Assembly (NCBI RefSeq): GCF_947499945.1
Contig: NZ_CANMQD010000001.1
Location: 558,001 to 622,000 of the forward strand
Direction of reading: 5' to 3'
DNA from: an uncultured Sulfitobacter sp.
Lineage (GTDB): Bacteria > Pseudomonadota > Alphaproteobacteria > Rhodobacterales > Rhodobacteraceae
Length of the DNA stretch: 64,000 nt
Shown: one piece after another, positions 23,801 to 29,308 of the stretch
How the letters are laid out: each line of letters starts with the position of its first letter
Numbering within the stretch: position 1 is the first letter of the stretch
Position numbers and translations under genes: made by a program
Notes under the pieces: model-generated
Told to the model about the DNA's origin: nothing
The model's input: only the letters and a program-made list of their open reading frames with translations
Database searches by the model: none

Positions 23801-26800
23801 CACCATAGCTGGTCGCGTCCGGATCACCGCCCGTCCCCTTGGCAAAAGTGATTTGGGGCAGGGCCAGCAGGTCCAGCGGACTATCACCGTTTCCAAATGT
23901 CTCAAGGATCTCCCCGAGGGTCAAAATATCATCACCGGCAGGCGCACCCACGGATGTGTTGAAACCTAATGTGGCCGTCGCTGCAAAATTCGCCGTGCCC
24001 GTCAGATCGACACCAATGAACCCGAGGCTCGCCTCGGCCTCAACGCCGGTCTCGAGAACGCCTTGCCCACCGCCCTGTCCCGCATCACCCACTGAACCAC
24101 TCAACCGCACACCAACTGAATCGAGCGTGCCATCGCCAGTCGTATCAATATCAACATCTGCGCCGATGATATAAGTGCCTGCCGTAAGATTACCTACACC
24201 TGTCAGGCGGATGCTGGTTCCAGTATATTCTGTCAGATCAAAGGTTTCAGAGAACACCACATTGCCCGCGCCATATACGGCAACATCGCTGATCAACCGA
24301 CCTGCTTCGGCTTCGAAGGTGAAGCTACCCACATCGGAAAGATCGTCACTGCGCAGGAAGAGACGGTCTGCCAGTTGCACGCCACCAATATCGGTACCCG
24401 TGATCACCCCATCCGGCGTCTCAGGGGTTGAACCCGCTATAGTTACGGCCGTATCTGTTCCAACGATCCCCAGATCGGATGCTGCGGTTGAGCCATTTGT
24501 CGCCTCGACCGAACGGAGCAGAACGCCTCCATTGTTATAGCTGATCTGAATGCTTTTGCCGGATTCGTCCTCTGCTGTCAGGTCATCATCAGGCGTCACG
24601 ACCGCCTGCAGGTGGCCCGCGCTATCGGCGGCCTCAATCGCGACGAGTACATTGCCCAGATTGACTGCATTTGTCAGATCAACAGTAAAGACCGTGCCAT
24701 CATCTAAACGGATCAAAATGTCGTCGGTGTTTGACGCACCCGCCTCAAAGCCCAGTTCGGGCACGCTGTTTACAACGGAAAAATCATTCGCACCCAATGC
24801 GTTGCCAGATTTCACCGACAACACCAGCAGGTTGCCCTGATAATCCGCCTCGATTACTCCAGATAGGTCCGACGTGGTGCCATTCAATGCTGTCCAATCC
24901 AGCCCGCGCGCCTCGGAGAGGGCCGCGTTCAAATCGGCGACCAGATCAATAATATTGCGGTTCAAAGCCTGAGTGCTGCCGCCATCAACAGACAACGTTG
25001 AACTGGCAGGAACCACCACATCATAGGCCGTACCATCAACATTCAGCGTCAGTGTCACATCATTGGCAAACACACCGACGCCTTTGGCAACCGTGCGCGC
25101 CGCCTTGAGAGTTTCTGTGCCAGCTTGCCCATCATTGATGCCCAAAACCGCAATTGCAGGGTCGCTATCTCCGACGTTTAATTGAATGCCAACACCTACG
25201 CCCGCAGAGAACACGAGTGTGCCGGTGCCATCCACCGCCGCCGTAATACCAGTCGCACCAGCAGATAGATCGGCGTTGATCAAGCCCGCAATTGTTGCGG
25301 CGCTCACCTGAAGATCCTGATTGGCCAACTGCACCTGTGTGCTTGTACCCGCAGTGGTGTTCGCAACCGTGAAGTTCAGTGTCGCAATGCCTGTAGGCAC
25401 GCTTGTCCCCGTGATCGCTTCTTCAGATTTAGGCTGCACTTTCAGTGCGCTCAACAAGGTCTGCGGATCCATATCGCCCGTGTCAGAGGGCACGCTCCCC
25501 GCAGGGACGCCCGGGATCGGGTCGCCCGTGATTGGGTCGATCGTGTCCGGGCCCGGCGTGAAATCAGTGGTCAGGTCAATCCCGAAACCAATCTGCAAAT
25601 CGCCCTGCCCTGTCAGGACAATGCGGCTGTCGCTACTGACGCTTGCCAGCTCGCCCAGATTGAGGTCGAAGTCGGTTTCAAGCTCGGTCGCAAACAGGCT
25701 GCTCGACAGGGCCAGATCAAATATGAGCTGGTCCTCGGTGGTGTCATAAGTAAAACCGTCAGGCAGAATGCCGCGATCCTCGAGAATATCAAAGAAGCCC
25801 TGCGCAGAACTGAAATTCGCGCCGTTAAAGCGGTTCAGCAAACCTGCCGTATCATCGCCTAAGCCTACGTTATTCCGCAGCGCCTCGAGGGTCACTTCCA
25901 TGTCACGTTGCAGGCTTGCACGGGTCGTGTTGAAATTCACAGTCACGCTTGCAGCCAAAGCCGCACCAAGCTGGCCACTCAGATCGGCCACAGTCCACGA
26001 GCCGCCAGCTCCGGAAGTGATCAGCGTCGTGTCCACAAGACCACCCAGCGTATCGTCAAACTGGACAGAGGCCACAGTCGTATCGACGACTTTCAGTTCA
26101 AGTGCTGTTCCCACACCGCGGAATTCGATGAAATCAGCCAGACCTGCCTGCCCCAAAGCGTCGTTCAGGTCTGTGACCAGCTTGTCCGCGGCATCTTTGA
26201 CGCCATCCGCGCCACGGTCGTACAAGATAAGATCGGACAGCATGCCGCCCAGATCTGCAATGTCATCCAAACCTCCAGAGACAAAGGGAAGATTGATGTC
26301 GGACAACAAAGTGCTATCGGTCGCATCTTCCATCCAGACGATGAAGTCAGCCAACATCGAAATAAGATCATCAGCAGAAAAATCATTAAAATCAAGAAAG
26401 TCTGCAACGCTGCCGCCCAAAACGACCTCTGCACCTTCGCCGTCAAACAAATCCGTCTTCGAGAACTCAAGGGTCATCTGCCCCAAGCTGGCCAAGCCAC
26501 CACCCGCAGCGAGCGTTAAGCTGCCATCGAGGTCCGCAGTCCCGCCCAAGGAGAACACATCAGAGTTAAAGTTGTAGGTGGCACCGGTCGTCGACAACGT
26601 GAGTGCAGCGGCTAGGCTCGAGCCACCTGTAGTCCCCGTAAAGGAAGCAGCACCGGTCGCGTTCACGCCAGCGGCCGCATCCAAACTCCCCGTGATTATC
26701 CCTTCCAGAACGCCAACCTGCGCTCGGGTATTGAGGTCTAGATCAGCCACAAATCCCGCGCCCAAGCTGTTGATTTCGCCAGTAACACCAGAGGTCCCAA

Positions 26801-28322
26801 CCGTCAGTGAGGCATTTACGACGGCGCCAACGCCCAGACGCGCCTCGGCCTGCGCGTCCAGCTCAAGCCCGACTGCATCGGCTTTCGCCCCGAGATCAAC
26901 CGTCAGTCCTGTTTGCCGCGCTGCTGACAGCTCAAAATCAAAAATAACTTCATTGGTACCCGTCAGACCAAAAGACACATCCGACAGATCAAGGTTCAAC
27001 GCACCAAGCCCGACCAGACGCTGCTCAATCGCGTCGCGCAGAATTTGCTCTGGCGTGTTGCTGAAGCCAAGCGCCGAGGCAACGGCATCAAGCGTGCCTG
27101 TTGTGACGCTCAAGGATTGCACATCATCCGCTTTGATCTGGAATGCGATCCTGTCATCGATCTCGCTGACAAAAATCCGATCCCCAAGCTCCGAAAGGGT
27201 GGCATTTGTCGCTAGCTCCGCCGCAATACCATCCACGATCTGCTCAAGGGCCGACGCTGCCGATACCGCAAGAGGAGGCGTGAAAATTGTCGGCAAGACA
27301 TCCACGACAAGGGCCTCGTTAATGACAGTGCCGTCTGTCAACGTAAGCGCAATATTAACATTGAATTGACCGGCAGGAATTTCTTCCGTCAGCTTCAGCG
27401 GACTCTTCACCGACGGCCCGATCTCACCTGCTGCAAAATTAACTGCGTTCAGCGCCGCCTCAAAGACCGCGGCACTGCTGTCACCGGTCGGAAGGGCGGC
27501 GATGATTTCCGCACGGGTCGCATCAATCATTTCGTAAAAATCAATGGCCTGCCCAAGGGTGACACCGGCCTGTCCAATCAGTGTGCTGCCCCCTATAAAA
27601 GGTAAAGACTGCGCAAATTCGGCAGCACCGGACAGCCCTGCGAGCACATCGGCAAAGGTATCGAAACCGTCACCAACCGCATCAGTGATCTGCGCCAGCG
27701 TTAGCGCCAGATCAGGGCCGGTAATCGAAGCTATGTTATTCGCCGTCCCAGCAGCCAATCCACCAAGCGAGGTGACACCACTGCCCAATTCGACCAGATC
27801 GCCTGCGCTGGCCTGAAAGCTCTCAACATCACGCAAGCTGACTTCACCATCAAGCGCTGCAGTTGCTCCGTCAATGATCCAAGTATTCAGAACGCCGGCA
27901 CCCGAATTGATAACCGTATCAATCCCATCGCCGCCATTAAAAGTAATTGGAGGAAAGATAAAATCACCCAGAATAAGCTCATCATTCCCAGCGGTACCGT
28001 CAATCGTGATCGTACTCACATCAGCGAGCGTATGCGTTTCTGTCACGGTGGACATGTCAGCTCTGATCTTTTCGATCTCAAGGTTGCCGCCATCGATATC
28101 TAGAGCGATCTGCGCAAACCCCGCCATCGAGACCATCGGATCAGCTGACAGCAATATCCGCGGCTCCAGCATTTCCACGTCCATCTTCGCCGCCTGCGGT
28201 CCCTTGCGCGGTTTTGACAGGATAGCCCGAGGAGAAACGGCCCTCAGGAAGCTTGATTTCTTTTTACCAGCAGGTTCATACACACCGCCCGAGAGATGCT
28301 CGCCAAAAATAAAATCTTTCAT
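8841..28322 (-). CDS. Giant LEPR-XLL / RTX repeat protein, 6493 residues
   Basis: This 19.5-kb gene encodes a very large acidic protein, probably exported to the cell surface or outside. The N-terminus is short and basic (KKKSSFLRAV, KPRKGPQAAK) and has no ordinary Sec signal. It carries the LEPR-XLL motif LEPRILLSA at residues 52-60. About 2800 residues of beta-rich repeats follow. A first RTX calcium-binding block lies near residues 2890-3200 (GGAGDDDVFGGAGDDLVLG), then Calx-beta-like segments near 3550-4500. A long tract of GDNG-type RTX modules extends to about residue 6240. A Gly/Asn linker (GGNGNGNGNSGKGNN) and a basic tail ending KAKAKSFKWAAQ close the protein. It heads the operon that encodes the unusual export proteins. 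Likely roles are adhesion or matrix formation, from family resemblance only. Confidence 0.93.
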   Translation of the reverse strand: MKDFIFGEHLSGGVYEPAGKKKSSFLRAVSPRAILSKPRKGPQAAKMDVEMLEPRILLSADPMVSMAGFAQIALDIDGGNLEIEKIRADMSTVTETHTLADVSTITIDGTAGNDELILGDFIFPPITFNGGDGIDTVINSGAGVLNTWIIDGATAALDGEVSLRDVESFQASAGDLVELGSGVTSLGGLAAGTANNIASITGPDLALTLAQITDAVGDGFDTFADVLAGLSGAAEFAQSLPFIGGSTLIGQAGVTLGQAIDFYEMIDATRAEIIAALPTGDSSAAVFEAALNAVNFAAGEIGPSVKSPLKLTEEIPAGQFNVNIALTLTDGTVINEALVVDVLPTIFTPPLAVSAASALEQIVDGIAAELATNATLSELGDRIFVSEIDDRIAFQIKADDVQSLSVTTGTLDAVASALGFSNTPEQILRDAIEQRLVGLGALNLDLSDVSFGLTGTNEVIFDFELSAARQTGLTVDLGAKADAVGLELDAQAEARLGVGAVVNASLTVGTSGVTGEINSLGAGFVADLDLNTRAQVGVLEGIITGSLDAAAGVNATGAASFTGTTGGSSLAAALTLSTTGATYNFNSDVFSLGGTADLDGSLTLAAGGGLASLGQMTLEFSKTDLFDGEGAEVVLGGSVADFLDFNDFSADDLISMLADFIVWMEDATDSTLLSDINLPFVSGGLDDIADLGGMLSDLILYDRGADGVKDAADKLVTDLNDALGQAGLADFIEFRGVGTALELKVVDTTVASVQFDDTLGGLVDTTLITSGAGGSWTVADLSGQLGAALAASVTVNFNTTRASLQRDMEVTLEALRNNVGLGDDTAGLLNRFNGANFSSAQGFFDILEDRGILPDGFTYDTTEDQLIFDLALSSSLFATELETDFDLNLGELASVSSDSRIVLTGQGDLQIGFGIDLTTDFTPGPDTIDPITGDPIPGVPAGSVPSDTGDMDPQTLLSALKVQPKSEEAITGTSVPTGIATLNFTVANTTAGTSTQVQLANQDLQVSAATIAGLINADLSAGATGITAAVDGTGTLVFSAGVGVGIQLNVGDSDPAIAVLGINDGQAGTETLKAARTVAKGVGVFANDVTLTLNVDGTAYDVVVPASSTLSVDGGSTQALNRNIIDLVADLNAALSEARGLDWTALNGTTSDLSGVIEADYQGNLLVLSVKSGNALGANDFSVVNSVPELGFEAGASNTDDILIRLDDGTVFTVDLTNAVNLGNVLVAIEAADSAGHLQAVVTPDDDLTAEDESGKSIQISYNNGGVLLRSVEATNGSTAASDLGIVGTDTAVTIAGSTPETPDGVITGTDIGGVQLADRLFLRSDDLSDVGSFTFEAEAGRLISDVAVYGAGNVVFSETFDLTEYTGTSIRLTGVGNLTAGTYIIGADVDIDTTGDGTLDSVGVRLSGSVGDAGQGGGQGVLETGVEAEASLGFIGVDLTGTANFAATATLGFNTSVGAPAGDDILTLGEILETFGNGDSPLDLLALPQITFAKGTGGDPDATSYGGADLLLSLQSDSTGFDALSSALLGGNTSVSVGVDVLAIGDPFLGTRFESYGGLNVTGPDSFSVGQDLSDILAIGADLRFTNADGTIFDATVATLASGATTTVTLENLREISPGAPVTTLQTAAIDSVVLRPSVSVDLPDVSAILGDGISNFGLNEILDALILVADFLADFESFEFLDQDIPVLDQSIRDVLAMADDLRDYINALRDNPAESLQFLEDALNDAIGLSSATLGEAFELATGSTNTALEAFSIGFEDNGDQEMLTFSLNLGTAFSETMNVGFADLGFGDIFDDLGIGGIVDFSGSAGLRAQGGVFMTLAFGIDLDTILDPSSSVADSIFLLDETALEATLSVGGEDLAFNASLGPLALAIQNSDSETARVEINAGAAVSWADAGLEAIALADIQLDSVFDIGGNQNGAYGTVEGVLPLFFPNDANYIGAIRVGDAIAEDSSGTALTTSQGNLANIASLVVATDDASLDAAVTGGNVVIDISELVSYLETFDFSRLSIFDNIRLAVDGFDGFLGLLGDNLFGTLAELNLPLVGSSFADASDFIGDFRDNFIGDFRNAVDAIEDAAADFTDADLNVISNLLFDLLGPDGLDLLLALDGADLTEVTAGDYIALDGEALRQVLFEGADISAADIFWDFTLGAALLPDDLSNIDLGFDIGIPGLGLRSEAEMDLSIDWALNLGFGLSTKEGFYLDVGNEIDENGDEIKELQFTATATPRGSISGELGFLGLNAETSSGRDIDGDGFDETTELTAVVSLDVTDDVDSGGGDDLDRLGLAEFGEIGLNFGIDVTAAAVLDATLGISPSLLGGNSASGFPSIMADFDFLWEFENTFVLIGSGESDDLGASLADGMKYLAFNNVQLDLGEYITEVLGPIVEKVAEVTEPLQPLIDVLTAPIPLIDVFGVNLTMLDIAATAGKVDPGMIKAIAEVITLVNTVAELAESNINLVIPIGDFVIFDNLDGSGEGSNPFGDGFSGNDVYQQRKASGTLQTSDVNSEIDTAAANGNNADKKGARTMKGLLQANGAFAFPILSDPSQIFGLLMGDEATLVTYDLAPLVADFEKSFFFSIFGPLGVSLNLGIEFVADFAFGYDTTGISSFVDGDFRNPLLLLDGLYVSDRENADGTGADVPELTFLGGITAAAELNLGVARAGVAGGLFIEILFDLFDPDNDGKVRINELVSNFVNQTRAPDDADKLLAPLAIFDVTGEIFARLFAFLKIDLFLFEIDKEWDLVEQFTIAEFEIDFFRPPVVASEAANGDLIINTGQFAPQRLLGNPTDFGETVTVRKGTDAGGFINVDVFTTPNGFGEDSPTSGAAFTYQVRKGQTVVVDGGNGNDIITLEGWNGNEVHFDIRGGAGNDLIQFTNNQTPSGVSSKFNLLDGGAGRDTIIGSSGNDLVIGGAGDDDVFGGAGDDLVLGDQANLLETVVSSKATATDGRDTVGGGGGDDILVGAGNSDTLDGGSGNDLLLGDGGTLSFASTGLKILSNLNALHNGGVTDVDGGGAADNIAGGADHDVIFAADGDDMVSGNSGKDIIFGGSGFDTISGGEGNNLIFGDSGRILSSLLVAASDDFVANLLALTDASNVNVLLERLAIGADGAGDVITSGGSKDIIIAGVGNDDVTAGAGDDLVLGGGGSDHLRGGAGMDDLRGGGQADRLEGGEDNDILDGGTGADTVEGGDGDDLITATKGSDDLNGGQGSDTYRVNLSGGTTDSRITIVDAGDSGDVDLLEVNGTDRADRFLVRSDASGTNAFIAGLNGEFYVERVNYGATLERLIVNGHGGDDIFAADDTAAEMTLNGGAGADQFQIGQLFRTARNVNAENGGIDTGIDADDFFLSIETTRGWLSNGISFPMTVNGGIGDDTFVVYHNLAVLQLNGESGDDLFEVRAFALIGSSEPQRERTDLTGGAGADTVRYAVNAPLNINGGDGYDTLVVIGTEFGDDFVITDEGVFGAGLNVSFVNIESLRVDGGEGDDRFFLQSTKSTVFTELFGGLGSDTFSASGPTPPVVSNDLRGHSGIITHDMTSSDTRYDGQKVFGVSANVADNDQAFAVITQTQGSTIIDEGDALGDVYSVVLTRAPTRDVQVIVGAPLPSPDGRDQSKYAFRVDSTASGANVKADGSAVTLTFTAANWATAQNVSVIADGIRQETPGSLFTRGDLDGQSNLPVSFNYDDAAYEDQTNGVVTHLFKSGVDVVVGASATIEATATEMVVLKTALQGQTPDDLLGRSLTISSGPGFGQSRFITGAVDFGATMQLEFDSAWDADDLPATLQSGFVLRVSDAVTGLIDTVTEIKGEEIFDDRSTLTATTASGASLQFGADDSMIGRKLKIVGGTGAGQELLIIGNTATELTLNGIWGVDPAADSVFSIGLYDGLQTRSVEVTINDNDTPGLIVDQNIALDGDGNVIADDDTLTAVIEGSDGDQEGERDVLRLRLNQAVAGADTMTLSLNYDTSQINLVAVGAAEGAAPVTSIDFTSANALDGILLEVRAVNDVAREGAHSEQIRFGFAPDFAEATEDSTSLALDIPASAPVTSFSLTQLPEAITAFTVDNVAQIEGQDYVVVKGSGVIMFIDAAGQPSERSGRIAVSYTFELPTFDKAFSQSVLVTISDDDAPTLLLRETGGSTNVIEGGPGDTYELVLTGQPSAAVTVDLTELVTKSTLTGGIRHDLVQLQITGITQGTDTIALTEVAALDASGNQQFDSGGNLVTKVMATFAPDKWDVPMVISVAAVDDAVVDGGDTKVFAPGPATLAGILGPVYIDGAGGSGSLDGLAEPVRLPGELNAKPRIGTALAIDNSASNTQITVSRTDLTGIVLDDLRLRVSVDDTAAPFPLATDAEIGALVGKTIEIVSAQNAESVTDQFRLIIDAQIDTKGTADLADDEVVFTLNAPYELATDENGTVIEALTGDVGYALTSESLNFFVDEVASVDVMFVNDDDSPADSSGVLTANRLFGLNMGPNTVIGERERAGGITFGNLEVIDITLGAGYNDFEIKGTPTRDDGGRVWTIIRTGDEITDPNQPGVRVGDTVTADIHKEERILADGMAAVLENAQDAADFRTTLTLDGSFVVDEYLGQKVRILDAGGLQLAERWILGNDANTLNIDSPIDAFGIDATWEIFDPADGNLSVDLQGGDDRFDAQGSSMDVVVFGGAGKDAILTGSGADIVLGDVGRVDYRGIPNANGVSAVVTRLGQTPDVIGGLAVGPFGFGVLNTNQTLPLPDLASGLQGDPLLSGDTGLIGLYVDINNGTGFLQEPRLIEGNTLNGMTISPDFSTALDATSGLRISTLPEDQTDMVQWGAGLVIAIADAGGDDDVISTGVGDDVVMGGEADDDITAGVDDAGVLSDDDVVFGDLGRVTFDFGASPNLNPVIGEAVETFVSRVNSVELSIGGNDTLRGNAGSDMLIGGVGSDTVFGDADGAGAEGRDGADLIFGDAGYAHLLHGVLQFAETYRTNGEADALFGNAAGDLIFGGLGGDIIRGDAAVVDLGAVDGDDVILGDHGRIDMTLDDSMAPTTSILLQVTSAGDFVGGADTIAADAGADIVIGGFGGDMIDGDDAQGNAGATDGNDLLIGDNGLVLFETSTGTSRLSEIRSTDLSSATGGDDLIRGRAGADRMIGGVGADTIYGDAGSTDIGAGDGLIDGDDVILGDNGLMFWGAEITPDFTTLDQVVSAQDSLGGADVISGNAGADLILGGYGADELSGNSDTNEDAELDTVDVILGDNGEILLTTGQFAQIRATDATGSFSSNDTLTGASGGDILIGGLGQDVIRGDHMTGLRSIHDGNDLILGDNGQLVWDADGDLSDLDVVTSQAQEGVEESNRQGDNDLITGDRGADLIIAGYGSDTVHGNDAGNLDAAVDGDDVVLADNGEIRMDGGLFTQIRTTDAIERFAATTGAADFITGASGTDIILGGLGDDTLHGDHMGGLTTTHDQKDIVLGDNGEVILDDVYVGTAIAAQGAAPSGVDLTTLDVIRTTDTQQGGDDLITTSLGNDLVLGGFGNDRIAAGAQNDIVLGDFGRIELLDNVVRHVTITDNTQGGSDTIFGDADEDVLIGGAGADVIDGDTHRDLIFGDNVTLDRIADALFDDVTDPRFVQLSGTQLYGDGIGTGDEGAALVDRTPVAKTEDAAVWENFEIDLLDHTTAVEGDAQNRFGADYIAGGGDDDVIFAQLGDDTVQGDGSVDGLDQNGEGVFAMRDASGALTIRASFELSTGVKSAEDGDDYIEGNGGNDLIFGNLGQDDILGDNSDLYSLDTLDERTPTGADILFGGAGTRIARNNYVEDLGALNTGTDDITIEERHARDADIILGDNGRIFRLISVDPATANNAYLSFSYDALRDNADEHYSAHERGVEGFFMASSSVSNNLTSDPVVQSELTIHAPERIVVRAAELIDYTIGGLDVDAASAAGDLGHADEIHGESGDDSLYGQVGDDTLYGNSEDDDVIGGYGHDWMSGGTGQDGMIGGDGRVWTSKNTSDGSLAETLYGIETVPTDQLIETNGDMHQAVIHVDNALKKTIDLTPFSSDDIADPLAYVADSSTGDNDIIFGGLGSDSLHGGYGSDAISGAEAMPGDVSYTFDGVTYDFTLLPFSYDNPGNPGDILNWGGADGRPTEFAAYDENSPRPLIFVDPTNGYVFADPATNANAVPFLLNFDAGDGTGTDITDQVDGLASDGDDRIFGDLGNDWLVGGTGRDHVFGGFGDDMLDIDDDRSTGDGVNDAPDPFDSYADIAFGGGGRDILLANTGGDRMIDWNGEYNSYLVPFSPFGAGTIVRAGNPSIVAFLYDLSEADGADPTRIADGGDAARNGEPFGEIGLVKQQDPHAGDQRGAPDDPQPGNSRGAKDTRAAGDTTLGTGTTGGGGTGGGNGNGNGNSGKGNNGKGGPNADPAVTSAPLQADTSVTMLSVQSVESQIVSALSPLGDTTQIGGFDPAQPLFPMMSAQDAADTAPATNTNEVLVYDARVDGMLTPDEVLLLDAADAAPLLVVKGKGKAKAKSFKWAAQ
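9600..14400 (-). repeat. RTX module tract in the giant protein
   Basis: The translated minus strand repeats a unit of roughly 70-80 residues. Each unit has a GGxDxI glycine-aspartate core, IGGxGxD, then DGDDVILGDNG. About ten clear copies lie between about 11590 and 13570 (for example DGDDVILGDNGLMFW and DGNDLILGDNGQLVW), with looser copies on both sides. The nonapeptide-like G-D cores are typical calcium-binding beta-roll sequence. On the plus strand the same DNA gives recurrent strings around cgccaaggatcacgtcatcg. Confidence 0.85.
18720..19670 (-). repeat. First RTX nonapeptide block in the giant protein
   Basis: About 300 residues of glycine-aspartate nonapeptides (GGSGFDTISGGEGNNLIFGD, GGAGMDDLRGGGQADRL, GGDGDDLI) lie upstream of the Calx-beta-like segments. 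It is separated from the main RTX tract by about 1400 residues of non-RTX sequence, so the protein has at least two independent calcium-binding regions. Confidence 0.85.
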
Positions 28323-28727
28323 GCAGAAATATCCAATATGTGCGGCGCTTCAGCCACGTCTCAGGCTGACGGCTAAAGGCAGTAGAATTAAAAAGCGCAA
28401 TTAAACGAAAATAATGGCGAATATAAGGTTACAAGTCGAGGCAGCAGGTGTGGGTCGGATAGACTCGCGGGACAGACCACCCCCGTAGATATTATACCTC
28501 AAAGAACCCGCAAAGCTTACCTAAAGTCAAGGAAAACCGCCATAGTCATGGATTTTCAGTTGAAAATGGCACTGCGCTAGATCGGTAATTTTGGCCAAGA
28601 ATTGACCCGCTAACTTCGCCCTGTTCCATGCGGCAGCCTGTTGTGTGATTTTCTTTACAGCCTCGGAACTGGTCTTGAGGCAATCATTGTCAGACACAAT
28701 CGATCTCGTCGTTGCGGTGAAGCAATG
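28323..28727. other. Upstream region of the giant gene
   Basis: This 405-base, relatively AT-rich non-coding stretch should hold the promoter of the giant-protein operon. A candidate on the minus strand is TTGTAA near 28433 followed after about 15 bases by TATTTT; this is weak. The ribosome-binding site for the ATG at 28322 is poor (GGAT, about 11 bases upstream). I see no clear operator, and no protein-coding frame here is convincing. Confidence 0.35.
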
Positions 28728-28890
28728 TGTCGTGGTTTGGCAAAACCGAACAGCGTGCTTAGGTGTATCCACAATGACGACAGGAAACAGACGCAGTTCT
28801 TCAGACAAGTTTAAAGCCCCAGCGGCGCTTGAAGCGCATCGTCAAGATCGCAAAGTGCAAGAGACAGCAGCCAAGCACACCGTTAAGGCT
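28728..28890 (+). mobile_element. IS3-family remnant D: left end and start of orfA
   Basis: The sequence from 28728 matches the left terminus of remnant C at 24 of 32 positions (TGTCGTGGTTTGGCAAAACC). The orfA start at 28774 follows, with NRRSSSDKFKAPAALEAH and QDRKVQETAAKH. Homology is lost at about 28890. The remnant is diverged and truncated. It reads away from the giant-protein operon, as its counterpart at 1122-1275 does on the other side. Confidence 0.7.
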
Positions 28891-29139
28891 CAAACCGGAC
28901 CACCGCATCGCCCTCCAAAAACGACTGGAATACTCGGAGGCTTTTCGAGCGTGCCCGCACTTTACCCCGCTCATGGAAATAAATACAAATTGTCGGTAAT
29001 GAAACAAATCATGTCTGCTCATAGCCGGCTGAGAAGAGCGATTTGTAAATGTTTCATTTTACAACGGCACTGTTAAGCCATTGAATGCAGGCGGTCACTG
29101 GCCACGTCACTCTACAAAACTAATCAATAATTTCAATTG
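28891..29139. other. Non-coding sequence between IS remnant and tRNA fragment
   Basis: I recognise no gene or RNA here. The perfect palindrome TTTCAATTGAAA lies at 29131-29142, exactly where the tRNA-Cys homology begins. A near copy (TTTCAGTTGAAA) lies at 28554-28565. Confidence 0.4.
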
Positions 29140-29180
29140 AAAATCCGTGTAGAGGAGTTCGATTCTCCTACTCGCCTCCA
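29140..29180 (+). tRNA. 3' fragment of tRNA-Cys (probable attachment site)
   Basis: The 41 bases starting AAAATCCGTGT form the 3' half of a tRNA. They give the end of the anticodon arm, a short variable loop, and a T-arm of AGGAG and CTCCT around TTCGATT. The 3' acceptor strand ACTCGCC, discriminator T and encoded CCA complete it. Discriminator U with ...GCCTCCA is characteristic of bacterial tRNA-Cys. No matching 5' strand (GGCGAGT) occurs upstream, so this is not a whole gene. Such 3' fragments are left when integrative elements insert into a tRNA gene. Confidence 0.75.
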
Positions 29181-29308
29181 CTTACCTTTGATTTGACATA
29201 GATAATGCAACGATAATCGCAGTCTTCGGCGATCATGTTCTTGAGAGACATGCTACACGTCGGGTATGGCGTGGCTGGTCTTGATAAGAATTCTCCCGGA
29301 AATCCGAT

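Noticed and set aside
28527..28808. 93-codon minus-strand frame upstream of the giant gene
   Set aside because: It overlaps the IS3 terminus and orfA remnant in antisense and shows no recognisable domain.
29140..29180. End of a tmRNA gene
   Set aside because: The T-arm, acceptor strand and discriminator T before CCA fit tRNA-Cys, and no tmRNA body or tag sequence lies upstream.
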